From positions 25,520,417 to 25,584,416 of the forward strand of contig OY727098.1 in NCBI GenBank assembly GCA_963402885.1: 64,000 nucleotides of DNA, read 5' to 3'. Below, piece after piece: positions 14,101 through 23,405 of the stretch (position 1 is its first letter; the number at the start of each line of letters is the position of its first letter). Both the position numbers and the translations under genes were made by a program. A model generated the notes under the pieces. That model worked only from the letters and a program-made list of their open reading frames with translations. It did not search any database and was not told the origin of the DNA. The DNA is from Antedon bifida (lineage: Eukaryota > Echinodermata > Crinoidea > Comatulida > Antedonidae).

Positions 14101-17100
14101 AGCTAGCTGGAGCATTCATAAAAGTTGTTATCTTTCCTTGTTTCTTTTGTTTCTCCTTTGTTGGCTCGCTTTCCTCATAGTCATCTTCGTCACTCTCCTC
14201 ACTTTCCTCTGATAATGATTCATCTTTATCTTTAGCTGGCTTATCGGTGTCGAGAGCATTTTTTTCTATGACACGTTCCCACATTTCTTGGATGAGAATT
14301 TCACCCGAATCATTGTGTAACAGCTTTTCTGCACCACATTGGTCCTTTTTATGACCCTCCAAACCACAGGCGTGACAGACAAGCTTATTGGAACATGTTT
14401 TCGCACTATGACCATTTTTATGGCATTTTGAGCACTTAATTCTTTCATCTATTTGACCATCGTGAAACATTCTCGTTTTGAAATTTAAAACGCTTACAAA
14501 CCTTGGCAAAGGTGTTTTAAGTGTTTCAGCGTATAGTACCCGGTCTCCATTTAGGCAATTTGTTAATTGCCCGTCAACTCTCAGTTTCATCCGTTGTATA
14601 GATCCCAGTATTTTGCAATTAAAACGCAGAAGGCTTGTTTTAATTTCTTCATCCGATACAGATAAAGGCAGATCTTTAACAATAATGCGAGTAGCATCTG
14701 TGTCGTATGGCAGATATGGGTTCCTATCATAAATGGTAACATTTCTACCTCTTTGTTAGGCTGTTATTAGGCAAACCCTATCTTGATGTGTTCCTATATA
14801 AATCCTCCATAGATTTTTGATACGCAGTATACCAACAATATTTTGGCTTTTCACTGATTTCAGTATAGCCTTGTAAATATCTTGGGTTTCTACAAAAGAA
14901 TCTCCTGTCGTGTTAACACATCTACTTTCATAAACACTGGCTTCACTTTATTGTAGCCCAGTTTCGTACCCACGTCTTGGGTCACATGATCTTTTGGCGT
15001 GACATCCGAACCGGCTATCGTAGTCGTCATCTTTTACAAGTATTGATTCCGGCTATTAATCACTAAAAAAATCATATGCTTTTTTACCTTAGGCTTTCTT
15101 TGAGGGTAATGCACCCTGTATATATCCTTTTTAAAGCAAAATTCTAGCAAAATCCGATATTTCAACGAAAGGCGTTGAAGAGCTAGTTAGCTAAACGTCT
15201 CCTTAGAGAAATGCACACCGCCCTCTCAGAAAAAGTTCACTTTTAAATGCGATTATTTTTTTAATTTTTGCAGATCATTGTATAACAGCCAAATTAGTAA
15301 TTTACCAGCTGATATATTTCAGGGATTAAACAATTATTAAATGTTTTGTCTTTTGTAAAATTCTGTTTTACAAAATAATCATTTCATAAAATACCATTTT
15401 AATATTTTCTTTAATAAACATCAGTGGTGAAATATACTAAAGAAAATAAAGTAGTGAAGTTATGGGCAGACACATTTCACTTTCACTTTACCATATTTTA
15501 TTATAAATAATTATGAAATAACTAATGTGATTCATTCTTTCTTTTATTTTCAGACATTTGCATAACAACCAACTTAGTAATTTACCAGCTGATATATTTC
15601 AGGTTTTGAACAATTTACAAGACTTGTAAGTATGTTTGTACTTTTTGTGTTATTATATTCTTGTTTCATTAATAATTGTTGATGATAATAATAATAATTG
15701 TAATTTATTGTAAAATAATTATAAAATAACTAATGCGATTCCTTCTTTTTTTTCTTTTTTTTCAGATCTTTGTATAGCAACCAAATTAGTAATTTACCAG
15801 CTGATATATTTCAGGGTTTGAACAATTTGAAATACTTGTAAGTATGTTTGTACTTTTTGTGTTATTATATTCTTGTTTTATTAATAATTGTTGATGATAA
15901 TAATAATAATTGTAATTTATTGTAAAATAATTATAAAATAACTAATGCGATTCCTTCTTTTTTTTCAGATCTTTGTTTAGCAACCAAATTAGTAATTTAC
16001 CAGCTGATATATTTCAGGGTTTGAACAATTTGAAATACTTGTAAGTATGTTTGTACTTTTTGTGTTATTATATTCTTGTTTCATTAATAATTGTTGATGA
16101 TAATAATAATTGTAATTTATTGTAAAATAATTATAAAATAACTAATGCGATTCCTTCCTTTTTTTTTTTGCAGAATTTTGTATAACAACGAAATTAGTAA
16201 TTTACCAGCTGATATATTTCAGGGATTAAACAATTTGCAAGGCTTGTAAGTATGTTTATACTTTTTGTGTTATTATATTCTTGTTTCATTAATAATTGTT
16301 GAGAAAAATGATAATTTTAATTTATTGTAAAATGATTATGAAATAACTAATTTAAGTGGATCATATTTTGAACATTCTTTTAATAAATAGGTTAATTTGT
16401 AGTTTTAATAAAGTTAATCCCTTCCATAAAAAATTTCTCATATAAAATGACAAAAATTCAACCAAACCAACCTAAACCAAGTATTAACAATAACTATTAA
16501 GCAACAATGATATAACATGGCCTTGACCTTGAAGTATCGTCCACCCGCGCAGCAAATAACAAATATCGTCTTAAACTATTACGTACATTAAACCAACGAG
16601 TTAACATGCAACATGCAAATATCGCGCGCACGAGCAGCAAAATAGTAATAATCCAACTCGTAACGACGACCCTAACGTATCGTGAATACACAATTATTGA
16701 AACAACTCAACACAAATGTAGGCCTATATAATGCATTAACATCAACTGGATCAAAATTGTTTTGGCCTAGTATTAAAATTTGATTTGAATTTTTGTTTAC
16801 ATTGTGGGCGAAAAAGTATCTCTTTATTTAACATTTTATGGGCGCTGTTTTTACATTTGTGGGTTCAACACACCCACCGATACGTACTCAACTGTATCAA
16901 TACCTAGGCCTATTTATATTGATATATTTAATTTCCTCAACAAATTGATGTAAATAAATATTGACCTCTGAGTATTTTTCGGGGCTTCACGTTCGCATTG
17001 AACTTGCAACGCAATCAAAACAAAATACTAAGTGAATGAAATCGGCAACAAAATGTTATCGTCCTTTAATTAGTTACGCGTGTTTTGCCATTTATCATGA

Positions 17101-19595
17101 ACTTTATGTGCGAGAGTACCATTTCCGGCCATCTGAGGCGCCACAGGTCCTTTCGACTTTTTCAGCCGTGTAAACGCTGACTTGCACAAAAGCCTGAATC
17201 CGTCCCTGACTACATTTGATCATCTCCAGCCTAAATTTGGGATAATCCAGTGAAGAGAAAATTCTATTTGAAAAACTAGTTTTAAAAATACAGTTGGGAC
17301 CGGTTTAAATTTAATTTGGTTACTGGTTTACCGGTACAACAAAATTATTTTAATTTGTATTTTAAAATTACCATTTGATTTCCAACAATCAGTTAAAACC
17401 AGTTTACAACCTGGAAGTGTCCGACGGGAATTTTCTCCTGGGAATGATTTTTACTTTTACTTTGTTAATAGATATTTGCATAATAACAAAATTAGTAGTT
17501 TATCAGCTGATACATTTCATGGATTGGAAAATTTGCGAAAGTTGTAAGTTTGTTGTTGTTTATTATCATAGTTGATATAGTACTAATGTATTGTAGGCTA
17601 TTGGTCAAATAATTGTCAAATGGAAAAAGAGAAGAGTTTTCTCCTGGGAATGATTTTTGTTCTTAATTGTTAACAGATATTTACAAAACAACCCTATAAC
17701 TACCATAGAGTATGGTGCATTCACTCCATTTGCTTCATCACTTTTATTTCTGTAAGTACATCATTTTTATGTTATTATATAGGCCTAGATATATTATTAT
17801 GGATAAAAATACATACGTTTTTTCAATTACCACGTTGTCATGATTAATTTACTAATATTGAGCGCTTTTCACTCAAAGGAAATATTGCAGTCATTCGCCA
17901 GTATGTAGTAGTATCTGTTAAAAAAGTATAGGAAACTAAACTACAATAATAAAAACAGCATCAGTAAATCATTTACTTTCAAGACCCGGGATAATTTAAA
18001 GTTGTCATTAAATGAACACTTTTATATTTATTAATATCATCCTACAGAAACCTAACATCCAACAACTTGAAAGATTATGAAGACAAGACTTTTAAAGAGT
18101 TGGTACATTTAACACATTTGTGAGTATTTCTAATTTAGGCCTATTTGACGTTCACACAACATGTAAAAAGAAAAAAATATATATACAATATGTATTATCC
18201 TTTGAAAGATTGAACCTTGTCTTCGATGAAGTTCAGTTTAAGTTCTTTATGTGATAAAAGAGTATAGACGATATTCATCCTACGGAAGCCATCTTGCAAC
18301 CGAGCGTAAAAAACAAAAATAACATAGCATTGGATTTCAGGATACCATTTATTTAAAACAGAAAGAAAAGAAAGAAAATACTGTAAAATATTCTTAAAAG
18401 ATTTGCCTATGTCACTGTATGATGGAAAACACTTAGAAAATATGTTTTCATCGCTTACAACCATCGAAAAAAACACCACAGTGTAAGCATAGGCGCTATT
18501 ATTATTATTATCTATATTGGAGTTCATTTTATACATATAAATATTCAAATAGAATGCAATACGCAATTAAACAAATATTTACTAATAATATACTATATCC
18601 TTTTTTACAGCTATTCAGATTTTTTCCATCTTTGCTGTGTTGTTGGCAACATTGATGTCTGTGAGCCAACTGATGCTTTTGCGTCATGCCAAGATCTACT
18701 GAAAAGAAAATCGCTTCGGGCGTTGATGCTGGTCATTGGCATATCCTCCATTATTGGTAATGCACTTGTTCTCATATCGAGGTGTTGCAATAAAGAGAAA
18801 ACCGTTGATTCCATGCTGATCACCAGCCTTGCCATCTCTGATCTATTTATGGCAGTGTATCTGCTAATTATTGCAGGGGCTGATATTCACTATAGAGGTA
18901 GATACTCGGAAGTTCTAGAATATTGGAAAAGTAGTTTCACTTGCAGTTTTGCAGGTGCTATTTCTACTCTTTCCAGTGAATGTTCCGTGTTTACGTTGAT
19001 GGTTATGAGCGTTGACCGCGCTGTAAACATTGTCGCTCCTTTCAGCACTAGACGTCTCAGTCGTAAGACCTGTAAAATAGTCATCGTCATTGCTTGGGTT
19101 GTTGTTGCTGCTATCAGTTTCCTTCCGGTAGCTGCAAATAAACTCAGCTTCATAAACCTGCCTTACTTCGGAGAGAACTATTACGGTAAACAGAGTGTCT
19201 GCCTTCCGTTACCGCTAACTCGAAGCCACTTACCAGGCTGGGAGTACGCCACTGCTATCTTCATTGCATTTAACGGTTTCGGTTTCTTGGTCATGGTCAT
19301 CAGTTACCTCACAATATTTTTTTCTGTTAAACGGTCAGCAGTGACTGTTAACAGAAGGAGAAGACTTGCAGAACAGTTGCGAATTGCACGGAAGCTAATG
19401 TTTATAATTGGTACCGATTTTTGTTGCTGGTTTCCCATCATTTTGATGGGAATTTGCTCGGAAACTAAGCATTGGGATATCCCGGCAGAAATATATGTTT
19501 GGACAGCCACCTTCATTTTACCGATTAACTCGGCAGTTAATCCGTATCTGTACACGATCGTCTATACATGTTCAAGCGAAAAAAATAAACGCTAA
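2182..19595 (+). CDS. EGF-LRR-7TM receptor (relaxin-receptor-like LGR), complete, 742 aa
   Basis: Coding exons: 2182-2248, 4849-4956, 5498-5627, 5866-5937, 6614-6685, 7094-7165, 7563-7634, 8027-8098, 9290-9361, 15554-15625, 15766-15837, 15969-16040, 16174-16245, 17472-17543, 17677-17751, 18048-18119, 18611-19595. They join in phase and sum to 2229 nt. Exon 1 is a signal peptide (MVILQYIIFLVVGLNLCSC). Exon 2 is an EGF-like module with six cysteines. Exon 3 is an LRRNT with a CxxxC-x-C-x9-C pattern. Twelve or thirteen LRRs follow, then a cysteine-bearing hinge and seven helices starting near residue 450. LGR hallmarks are GNALV in helix 1, LAISD in helix 2, TDFCCWFP in helix 6 and INSAVNPYLYT in helix 7. 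The DRY box reads DRA and the tail after helix 7 is only about a dozen residues. RXFP-type receptors normally carry LDLa modules; an EGF-like module stands here instead. Ligand unknown. Exon usage in the repetitive part is a prediction. Confidence 0.85.
2249..4848 (+). other. Intron 1 of the LRR receptor gene
   Basis: A 2.6-kb phase-1 intron between the signal-peptide exon and the EGF exon. The exon before it ends ACAAATG before GTAAG, and the exon after it starts GAACTGAC after TTTTTAG, so the joined codon is GGA. The interior holds a palindrome cluster at 3078-3290 and AT-rich filler. ORFs at 2753, 3608, 3876 and 4305 show no recognisable protein features and are not called. Confidence 0.7.
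3078..3290. repeat. Cluster of AACTCCGGAGTT palindromes inside inverted arms
   Basis: The 12-bp perfect palindrome AACTCCGGAGTT, or near copies, occurs near 3105, 3115, 3165 and 3267. The cluster is bracketed by ACCCTTTCATACC (near 3082) and GAAAGGTATCAAC (near 3251), which are roughly inverse. The arrangement fits a small non-autonomous DNA transposon with internal sub-repeats. A related CTCCGGAGTC lies at about 2440. Confidence 0.45.
5098..5165 (-). mobile_element. 3' end fragment of the same LINE family as 9781-15235
   Basis: The stretch TTTTTTCTCTCTCTTTTGTGG followed by a short loop and CCAC matches the first about 50 bases of the large LINE at 9781 (its 3' end on the minus strand). Both copies keep a GTGG...CCAC hairpin next to the purine-rich tail despite different loop bases. 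This looks like a heavily 5'-truncated insertion in intron 2 of the receptor gene. Confidence 0.5.
5903..7093 (+). repeat. Segmental duplication, proximal copy (1.19 kb)
   Basis: This block, from the second half of the 5866-5937 exon through the acceptor of the 7094 exon, recurs at 8576-9766 with only scattered differences and small indels. It carries a 64-bp hairpin around 5963-6026 (GTGCACGATTTATATTTC against its inverse), a tRNA-derived SINE at 6174-6450 and the LRR exon 6614-6685. The near-identity includes intron sequence, so the event is recent or the copies are being homogenised. Confidence 0.9.
6174..6453 (+). mobile_element. tRNA-derived SINE, family A, copy 1
   Basis: A pol III B box GGTTCGAATCC lies near 6234, about 60 bases after the start of the tRNA-like head; an A-box-like TGACGTAGTGTG lies upstream. 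The body includes TTAGATCAAGACACAACTTTG and ends near GGGGTAATGTGCAGAGC. A second copy at 8850-9129 came with the segmental duplication; a diverged third copy lies inverted at 46372-46676. The open frame 6232-6453 is the SINE body, not a gene. Confidence 0.75.
7751..7958 (+). mobile_element. Helitron/Helentron-like non-autonomous insert
   Basis: A 208-bp stretch absent from the homologous introns of the neighbouring LRR units. It starts TCTTTCGGAAG, has an imperfect hairpin GGTACGCGAGCGAAGCGAGCGT near its 3' end, and ends CTAG followed by T. A TC start, a subterminal hairpin and a CTRR end are known features of Helitrons; the flanking bases are T and T rather than the usual A and T, closer to Helentrons. 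No coding capacity. Confidence 0.4.
8576..9766 (+). repeat. Segmental duplication, distal copy
   Basis: Near-identical to 5903-7093. The left junction cuts inside the duplicated LRR exon, so the copy of that exon (8576-8612) keeps a donor but has lost its proper acceptor and is unlikely to be used. The internal LRR exon 9290-9361 is intact; its donor changed from GTAAGTATG to GTATGTTTT by a 4-base loss but stays a plausible donor. The right end keeps an acceptor (near 9765) with no exon behind it, next to the LINE insertion. Confidence 0.9.
8850..9129 (+). mobile_element. tRNA-derived SINE, family A, copy 2
   Basis: Essentially identical to the copy at 6174-6453, including the B box GGTTCGAATCC. 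It was carried by the segmental duplication and is not an independent insertion. The ORF of 73 codons at 8908-9129 is the same SINE body translation as at 6232-6453. Confidence 0.75.
10040..13742 (-). pseudogene. LINE ORF2: AP endonuclease and reverse transcriptase, frameshifted
   Basis: The endonuclease part (13742-12795) starts MDKASINCVSINVRGLRS and shows IQETHL, GGDFNCIL and RRLDYWL. The usual SDH motif reads TDY, so the catalytic His is lost. The reverse transcriptase lies in other frames: 12334-11687 holds PGCDGLTVEFY, RPITLLN, KGYIKGRF and GIRQGCPLSALLF, and the catalytic box reads HLADDTVLF at about 11610-11640. A C-terminal part continues at 11440-11009 and 10906-10040, including a CCHC-like CNNCGVIEDEKHMFYYC. 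At least three frame breaks divide it. Length and motif order are as in L1/Tx1 ORF2. Confidence 0.88.
13955..15030 (-). pseudogene. LINE ORF1: RRM-like and zinc-knuckle nucleic-acid-binding protein, frameshifted
   Basis: The likely start is the ATG at 15030 (MTTTIAGSDVTPKDH). The frame then breaks, and the rest reads in another frame. An RRM-like segment (TRIIVKDLPLSVSDEEI) is encoded around 14700. Two CX2CX4HX4C zinc knuckles follow (CSKCHKNGHSAKTC and CHACGLEGHKKDQC, about 14430-14330), then an acidic serine-rich stretch and a basic C-terminus (GTKRRRKASKSKNDGQKK). RRM plus zinc knuckles is the usual ORF1 plan in Tx1-like elements. Confidence 0.85.
15274..15345 (+). pseudogene. Dead LRR exon of the receptor gene
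   Basis: An acceptor TTTTTGCAG is followed by an LRR cassette (SLYNSQISNLPADIFQGL) that ends in an in-frame TAA where the other cassettes continue to a GTAAG donor. The donor is missing, so the exon should be skipped. It lies just beyond the LINE insertion and may have decayed after it. Confidence 0.75.
16246..17471 (+). other. Intron between LRR cassettes and the older LRR exons
   Basis: A 1.2-kb intron. Its first 150 bases match the other cassette introns; the rest is unique sequence without a coding signal (the minus ORF 16497-16691 has no recognisable features). The segment TTTTCTCCTGGGAATGATTTTT at its 3' end recurs before the next exon (near 17637), showing that exons 17472 and 17677 also arose by duplication, but much earlier than the cassettes. 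Confidence 0.6.
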
Positions 19596-19811
19596 AGGTT
19601 GGTCAGTGGAGGTTATATATTTTTAATTCACATTTTTATTATAGTATATACTTATATCTGCTTGAATATTTTATTCTAGTTCTTACTTTATTCAATGTTA
19701 TTTCAAAATTAACACAGTATTTCATCAAATAGGTTATAAATGTACAGTAAATGTTTATACCCTTATAAATAATATTGATTAGAATCTGCTTTAAGCCTAA
19801 TTAAATATCAT

Positions 19812-19998
19812 CAGTGGCGTATCACAGAGGCCTGGGGCACCTGGTTTAAGAAACCTCTAAGTGGCCTCGGGCGTTTTTAGCCCTTTCGGCATATTTTAAT
19901 ACCTGTTTTTTTGTTTGTCTGGGTACTGCTCATGGGCCCCCATAAGCTCCGGGGCTCCTGGGTTTAGCCAGTGAGCGCTCATATCCGTTACGCCACTG
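19812..19998. mobile_element. hAT MITE with 8-bp target duplication, copy 1
   Basis: A 187-bp element bounded by CAGTGGCGTA and TTACGCCACTG terminal inverted repeats, flanked by the direct repeat AATATCAT (19804-19811 and 19999-20006). An 8-bp target duplication is the hAT signature. There is no coding capacity. The body includes GGCCTCGGGCGTTTTTAGCC and CAGTGAGCGCTCAT, shared with the copy at 53319-53517. Confidence 0.88.
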
Positions 19999-20277
19999 AA
20001 TATCATCAAGGCTAGAATGAACGAATTTAAAGAGGGAGGTCGAATGCTTCCAATCGTTAGGCCTAACGCATAAACAAAAGATCAGTGAATTTATTCATTC
20101 ATTTGTCACTATTTTTTTTTTCTTTTTTAAATGAGGTCAACCCCACCCACGATATTACACAGGTTACAGTTGTACAGTATTCGCTTTTGTTCCAATTCTA
20201 TTGAATACGTGTCGTGATCATTGTATGTAACATAAGACATGCATGTTTACACTGATCTTTTTCAAGATTCACACTCA

Positions 20278-20317
20278 GTTTAACCATGGAGTCTTATTCT
20301 TTACTCCATGGTTTAAC
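20278..20317. repeat. Inverted repeat around CCATGG
   Basis: AACCATGGAGT (near 20282) is mirrored by ACTCCATGGTT (20303-20313) with about a 10-base loop; weaker pairing extends outward. It may be a hairpin or the core of a small MITE. No other function can be assigned. Confidence 0.5.
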
Positions 20318-20492
20318 AGAAACACAAACTGTAATTGATAACACGTCTGACGTGTGTTTGAATTCAGACCATATGGCATCTTGACTGAATAAAAGTCAAT
20401 GCGGGAAAGATGATATAAATTAATTTGCATAATATAGAATTAATTTTATAAATTGTATCTTTAAAATGATGCTGATTAGTGATTGTAAAGGA

Positions 20493-20538
20493 TAAGCACT
20501 AAATAATCATGTTTTTAAACATGATTATTTAGTGCTTA
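20493..20538. repeat. Perfect 46-bp palindrome
   Basis: Two perfect 22-base arms (starting TAAGCACTAAATAATC and its inverse) are separated by only two T residues. Such a tight palindrome can extrude as a cruciform and is hard to clone, so its exact preservation suggests a young insertion. No coding or transcription-unit context. Confidence 0.9.
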
Positions 20539-21686
20539 AAAGTACTTACATTTTTGTATTGTATTGTATTGAGTATTCATTCACACAAAATTCATAACAA
20601 TTTAAACCTTACCCTAATAGCTATATACCTTAGCCTAATAACTATAACTTATCACCAGTTTGTCAATTATGTTTGTTTATTCGTTGACATTAAAGATTAT
20701 TATGTAAATAAAGACAAGAATGGTTGAATACTTGAATTATAATATTGTCACTTAATAAACCAATTTGTGTTATAGTTGTTTAAATATTGTATTTAGGTAT
20801 TTATTTAGAAATTGTCTTTTTAAGTCACTATCCGTGCTTAGGTCAATTACAAATTTGTTTTATTCTTTTTGTATTTTCACTCCTTTTATCGTATAATATA
20901 CATATATCTTTTTGTCTTTGTATTGTTATGACTGTTTTAGCAAGTTTTAAAGAGTTTTTATGCATGTTTTTTACCTTTATTTTCTAAAAAACAGGACCAC
21001 CATAATATGTAAAACAGGTGCTACATATAAACCTGTTTTTATTCTGTATAAATATATTATAAAATAAAATAAATAAAATGTGACTTATGATTCATAATAT
21101 TACAATTGTTATATTAATTATGAATGAATATGGATTGCATGTTAACAAAGGTTTTGGTATTTGTGGTGTGAACCTCAAGTTGAGTTGCAATGTTTGTGAT
21201 ATCTTATTGCTACATATGTATATGTGTTATGTTGTTATTTATTATTGTCGTACAATTAAAAACCTTGTTATTTATTGTATTTTACATCACTTAGACCTAC
21301 ACTTAAAGATGTATTAAATTGTCCCCCAAAAACATAAACAAATTAAGATTAGGCCTAATAAGCTCCGGCTTTCAATAGGCTATTTTGCAGTTTTAATTCA
21401 TTTTCGTTGAAAAAAACGAATAAAAAATGATTTATAAAAACGGTTAATTTTAACACAAAAAAAAACATTGTCTGGAACAGTTTTACTTACTTACTTACTA
21501 ACCAGTTTTTATGTCTATTATGTGACATTAAAATGGCGTATTCATCAACAAAATAATTTGAAACAACTATTTTTTGGGTGACAATATACCTTTAAAGCAG
21601 GTGTACACTTTTATCTTGTAATTTTTATGCGACTTCATAGATATATATATATATAATTATTATTATTTTCAGTAATTTGCCTTTGG

Positions 21687-21714
<28 letters not shown>

Positions 21715-21724
<10 letters not shown>

Positions 21725-21990
21725 TGAAAAAATGACAATGCTGTGGGTATCAGTGGCTGGATCTCAATGGAGATACAAAAAAAAAAGCGAAAAGCTAAAT
21801 CAAAACGATAAAGTAAAACAGCCAGAAAAGTTAGCAGAGCTTTCGGGCAACACTAGCCCTTCATCCGTGCATATATTATATATATATATTTAATTAATTA
21901 ATTAAATTTCAGTATATCACCGGGCGGTTTAGAATTAATGTTCTTTGCCTGTTGTGTTTATATATATATATATATATTGTTACATTAGAC
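21715..21990 (+). mobile_element. Unclassified interspersed repeat (R3), copy 1
   Basis: Shares a core of about 170 bases with inverted copies at 34262-34450 and 49838-49990: ATGACAATGCTGTGGGTATC, CTGGATCTCAATGGAG, AAAGCTAAATC, CAGCCAGAAAAGTTAGCAGA and GGGCAACACTAGCCCTTCAT. All three copies sit beside TA-rich simple repeats. No TIR, pol III box or coding segment was found. A piece of its flank (CAGTATATCACCGGGCGGTT) also occurs near 30033. Confidence 0.6.
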
Positions 21991-22165
21991 CCATTTGTGG
22001 ATATTGGTATTGTACACTAAAACTATACTGAGATTCCAGCGTTTTAATGATTTATACATTTACACATATACTATATTTTATCTTGATTTATCTTACCGTA
22101 AATGATTAAATATCTATGTGGCACGTGCAAATTATTTGGTTGAGCTTTTTTTTAATTGACATTCT

Positions 22166-22290
22166 CTAATTTAATGTTTGAGGAAATTCAATATTTAAAA
22201 GAATTTCAGGATCAACAGGAGGTGTGTCTAGATATGCACGTAGTCTGGGTTCCAGGCGGAGTTTTGATTTAATATTTGTAAAAAGATAAA
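22166..22290 (-). pseudogene. Fossil C-terminal fragment of a hAT-type transposase
   Basis: The minus-strand translation contains NIKSKLRLEPRLRAYL followed by PPVDPEILL. This resembles the C-terminal dimerisation end of hAT/ZBED transposases, where a SIKxKxRxxLxxxxxLRxxL-type helix precedes PDI. The frame stops shortly after. No upstream transposase domain was found, so only a remnant remains. The assignment rests on a short motif. Confidence 0.35.
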
Positions 22291-22507
22291 TATTTTGGCA
22301 CATATAGCGTTTTATACGTATACTACTTGAGCTTGTAATTTCAAACAAACATCGAAATAACGAAGTCTAATAATATGCGCCAGGGGCCTCAGGCCCTCTG
22401 CGTACAATCCCTTTCATGCAAGACCAACGATTGTACCTGCCTGAATCAATGCTTATTACTTTGGCACAGTTTACGCCTAGTATGTTTCTTTAAGTGTAAA
22501 TATAATG

Positions 22508-22665
22508 ATTGGTTCCCACTAGAGACGCAACACAAGGACGTAACCCAACGTAAGTGAGTTGACCAATCACAAGCGATGGATTATTCAAACTGTCGCTTGT
22601 GAGTGGTCAACACGCTTGTGTTGCGTTTATGTCCTTGCGTTGCGTCCTAGTGGGAACCAAGCTTA
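22508..22665. mobile_element. MITE family M2 (GGTTCCCACTAG ends), copy 1
   Basis: Inverted ends TTGGTTCCCACTAG...CTAGTGGGAACCAAGC enclose ACGCAACGTAAG-type sub-repeats and two CCAAT motifs (GACCAATCACAAGCG). It is non-coding. More copies lie around the INK4 gene, and a degraded relative lies at 22855-22924. Confidence 0.8.
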
Positions 22666-23040
22666 ATAAAGAAATAATAACAAAAGAAATGTACAACAAC
22701 ATCAATCAATAGATTTAATATTAATTTCAAATTTAAATAACATTTCAACTTTAAATATAGTTTTCAAACAAAAATATCATAAAAAGTGACATATTCGTGT
22801 GAATAAAACTCGCTTTCAATTTGCAAAATGTTGTTGGCGTGCATAAACTTAGTTGTCGGTAGAACGCAATGACGTAGACGTAAATCTTGTGATTGGTCAA
22901 ATCACTTGCGTCTTAGTGGGACGTATTTAATATTTGCGATGGCATGACCCAGCAATAAGAACACTAAATCAAAGAGAGATTGAGTTTGTTGTATATGTTT
23001 GGATCAGACAATTAGAGACAATTTAAAATATAACTTAATA

Positions 23041-23405
23041 AAGTAGAACCCCTCCTTTGGGACATGCCTATTCAGGGGACACCACCCTTGCTTGGGACAC
23101 ACCTATTTAGGAGACACCACCCTCGCTTGGGACACACCTATTTAGGAGACACCACCCTCGCTTGGGACACACCTATTTAGGAGACACCACTCTCGCTTGG
23201 GACACACCTATTTAGGAGACACCACTCTCGCTTGGGACACACCTATTCAGGGGGAACAACCCTCACTTGGGACACGCCTATTCAGGGGACACCACCTTTG
23301 CTTAGGACACGCCTATTCAGGAGACACCACCCTCACTTGGGACACGCCTATTCAGGGGACACCCTCTTTTGGGACACGCCTATTCACAGGACACTGTTTT
23401 GTTAC
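23041..23405. repeat. 35-bp minisatellite, about 10 units
   Basis: Unit CTTGGGACACACCTATTTAG plus GAGACACCACCCTCG, with units drifting at a few positions. The first bases (AGTAGAACCCCTCCTTTGGGACA) resemble the terminal repeat of the pogo-like elements at 53176 and 59748, so the array probably grew from such an element. The overlapping ORFs (MGHTYLGDTT...) are repeat translations. Confidence 0.88.

Larger units (their letters stand above)
9781..15235 (-). mobile_element. Tx1/L1-type LINE, full length, decayed
   Basis: A 5.46-kb non-LTR retrotransposon lying antisense in the receptor gene. Target-site duplications TTCACTTTTA flank it at 9771-9780 and 15236-15245. In its own direction it has about 205 bases of 5' UTR, ORF1 (from 15030), a 212-base spacer with a CACATA microsatellite, ORF2 (13742-10040), and a 3' UTR of about 260 bases ending in a GTGGTTAACCAC hairpin and a purine-rich tail. 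Both ORFs carry frameshifts, so it is immobile now. The two-ORF plan, zinc-knuckle ORF1 and APE-RT ORF2 place it in the L1/Tx1 group. Confidence 0.88.
6614..16245 (+). repeat. Array of near-identical 72-bp LRR exons (cassette array)
   Basis: Nine intact exons (6614, 7094, 7563, 8027, 9290, 15554, 15766, 15969, 16174) each encode one 24-residue LRR between phase-2 introns. The core SNLPADIFQGLNNL is almost invariant. The residues that vary are those around LxLxx and the two before the last Leu: A/Y/S/H/I, then Y/D/H/F, N/D/S, and endings QW, QG, KE, KY, QD. Unit length including intron is 464-480 bp in the first group and 203-212 bp in the last group. Introns are also similar between units, so the array grew by tandem duplication. 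Because every exon is 72 bp and phase 2, skipping any of them keeps the frame. Confidence 0.9.

Noticed and set aside
14266-14448. Small ORF within LINE ORF1
   Set aside because: Shadow frame of the zinc-knuckle region.
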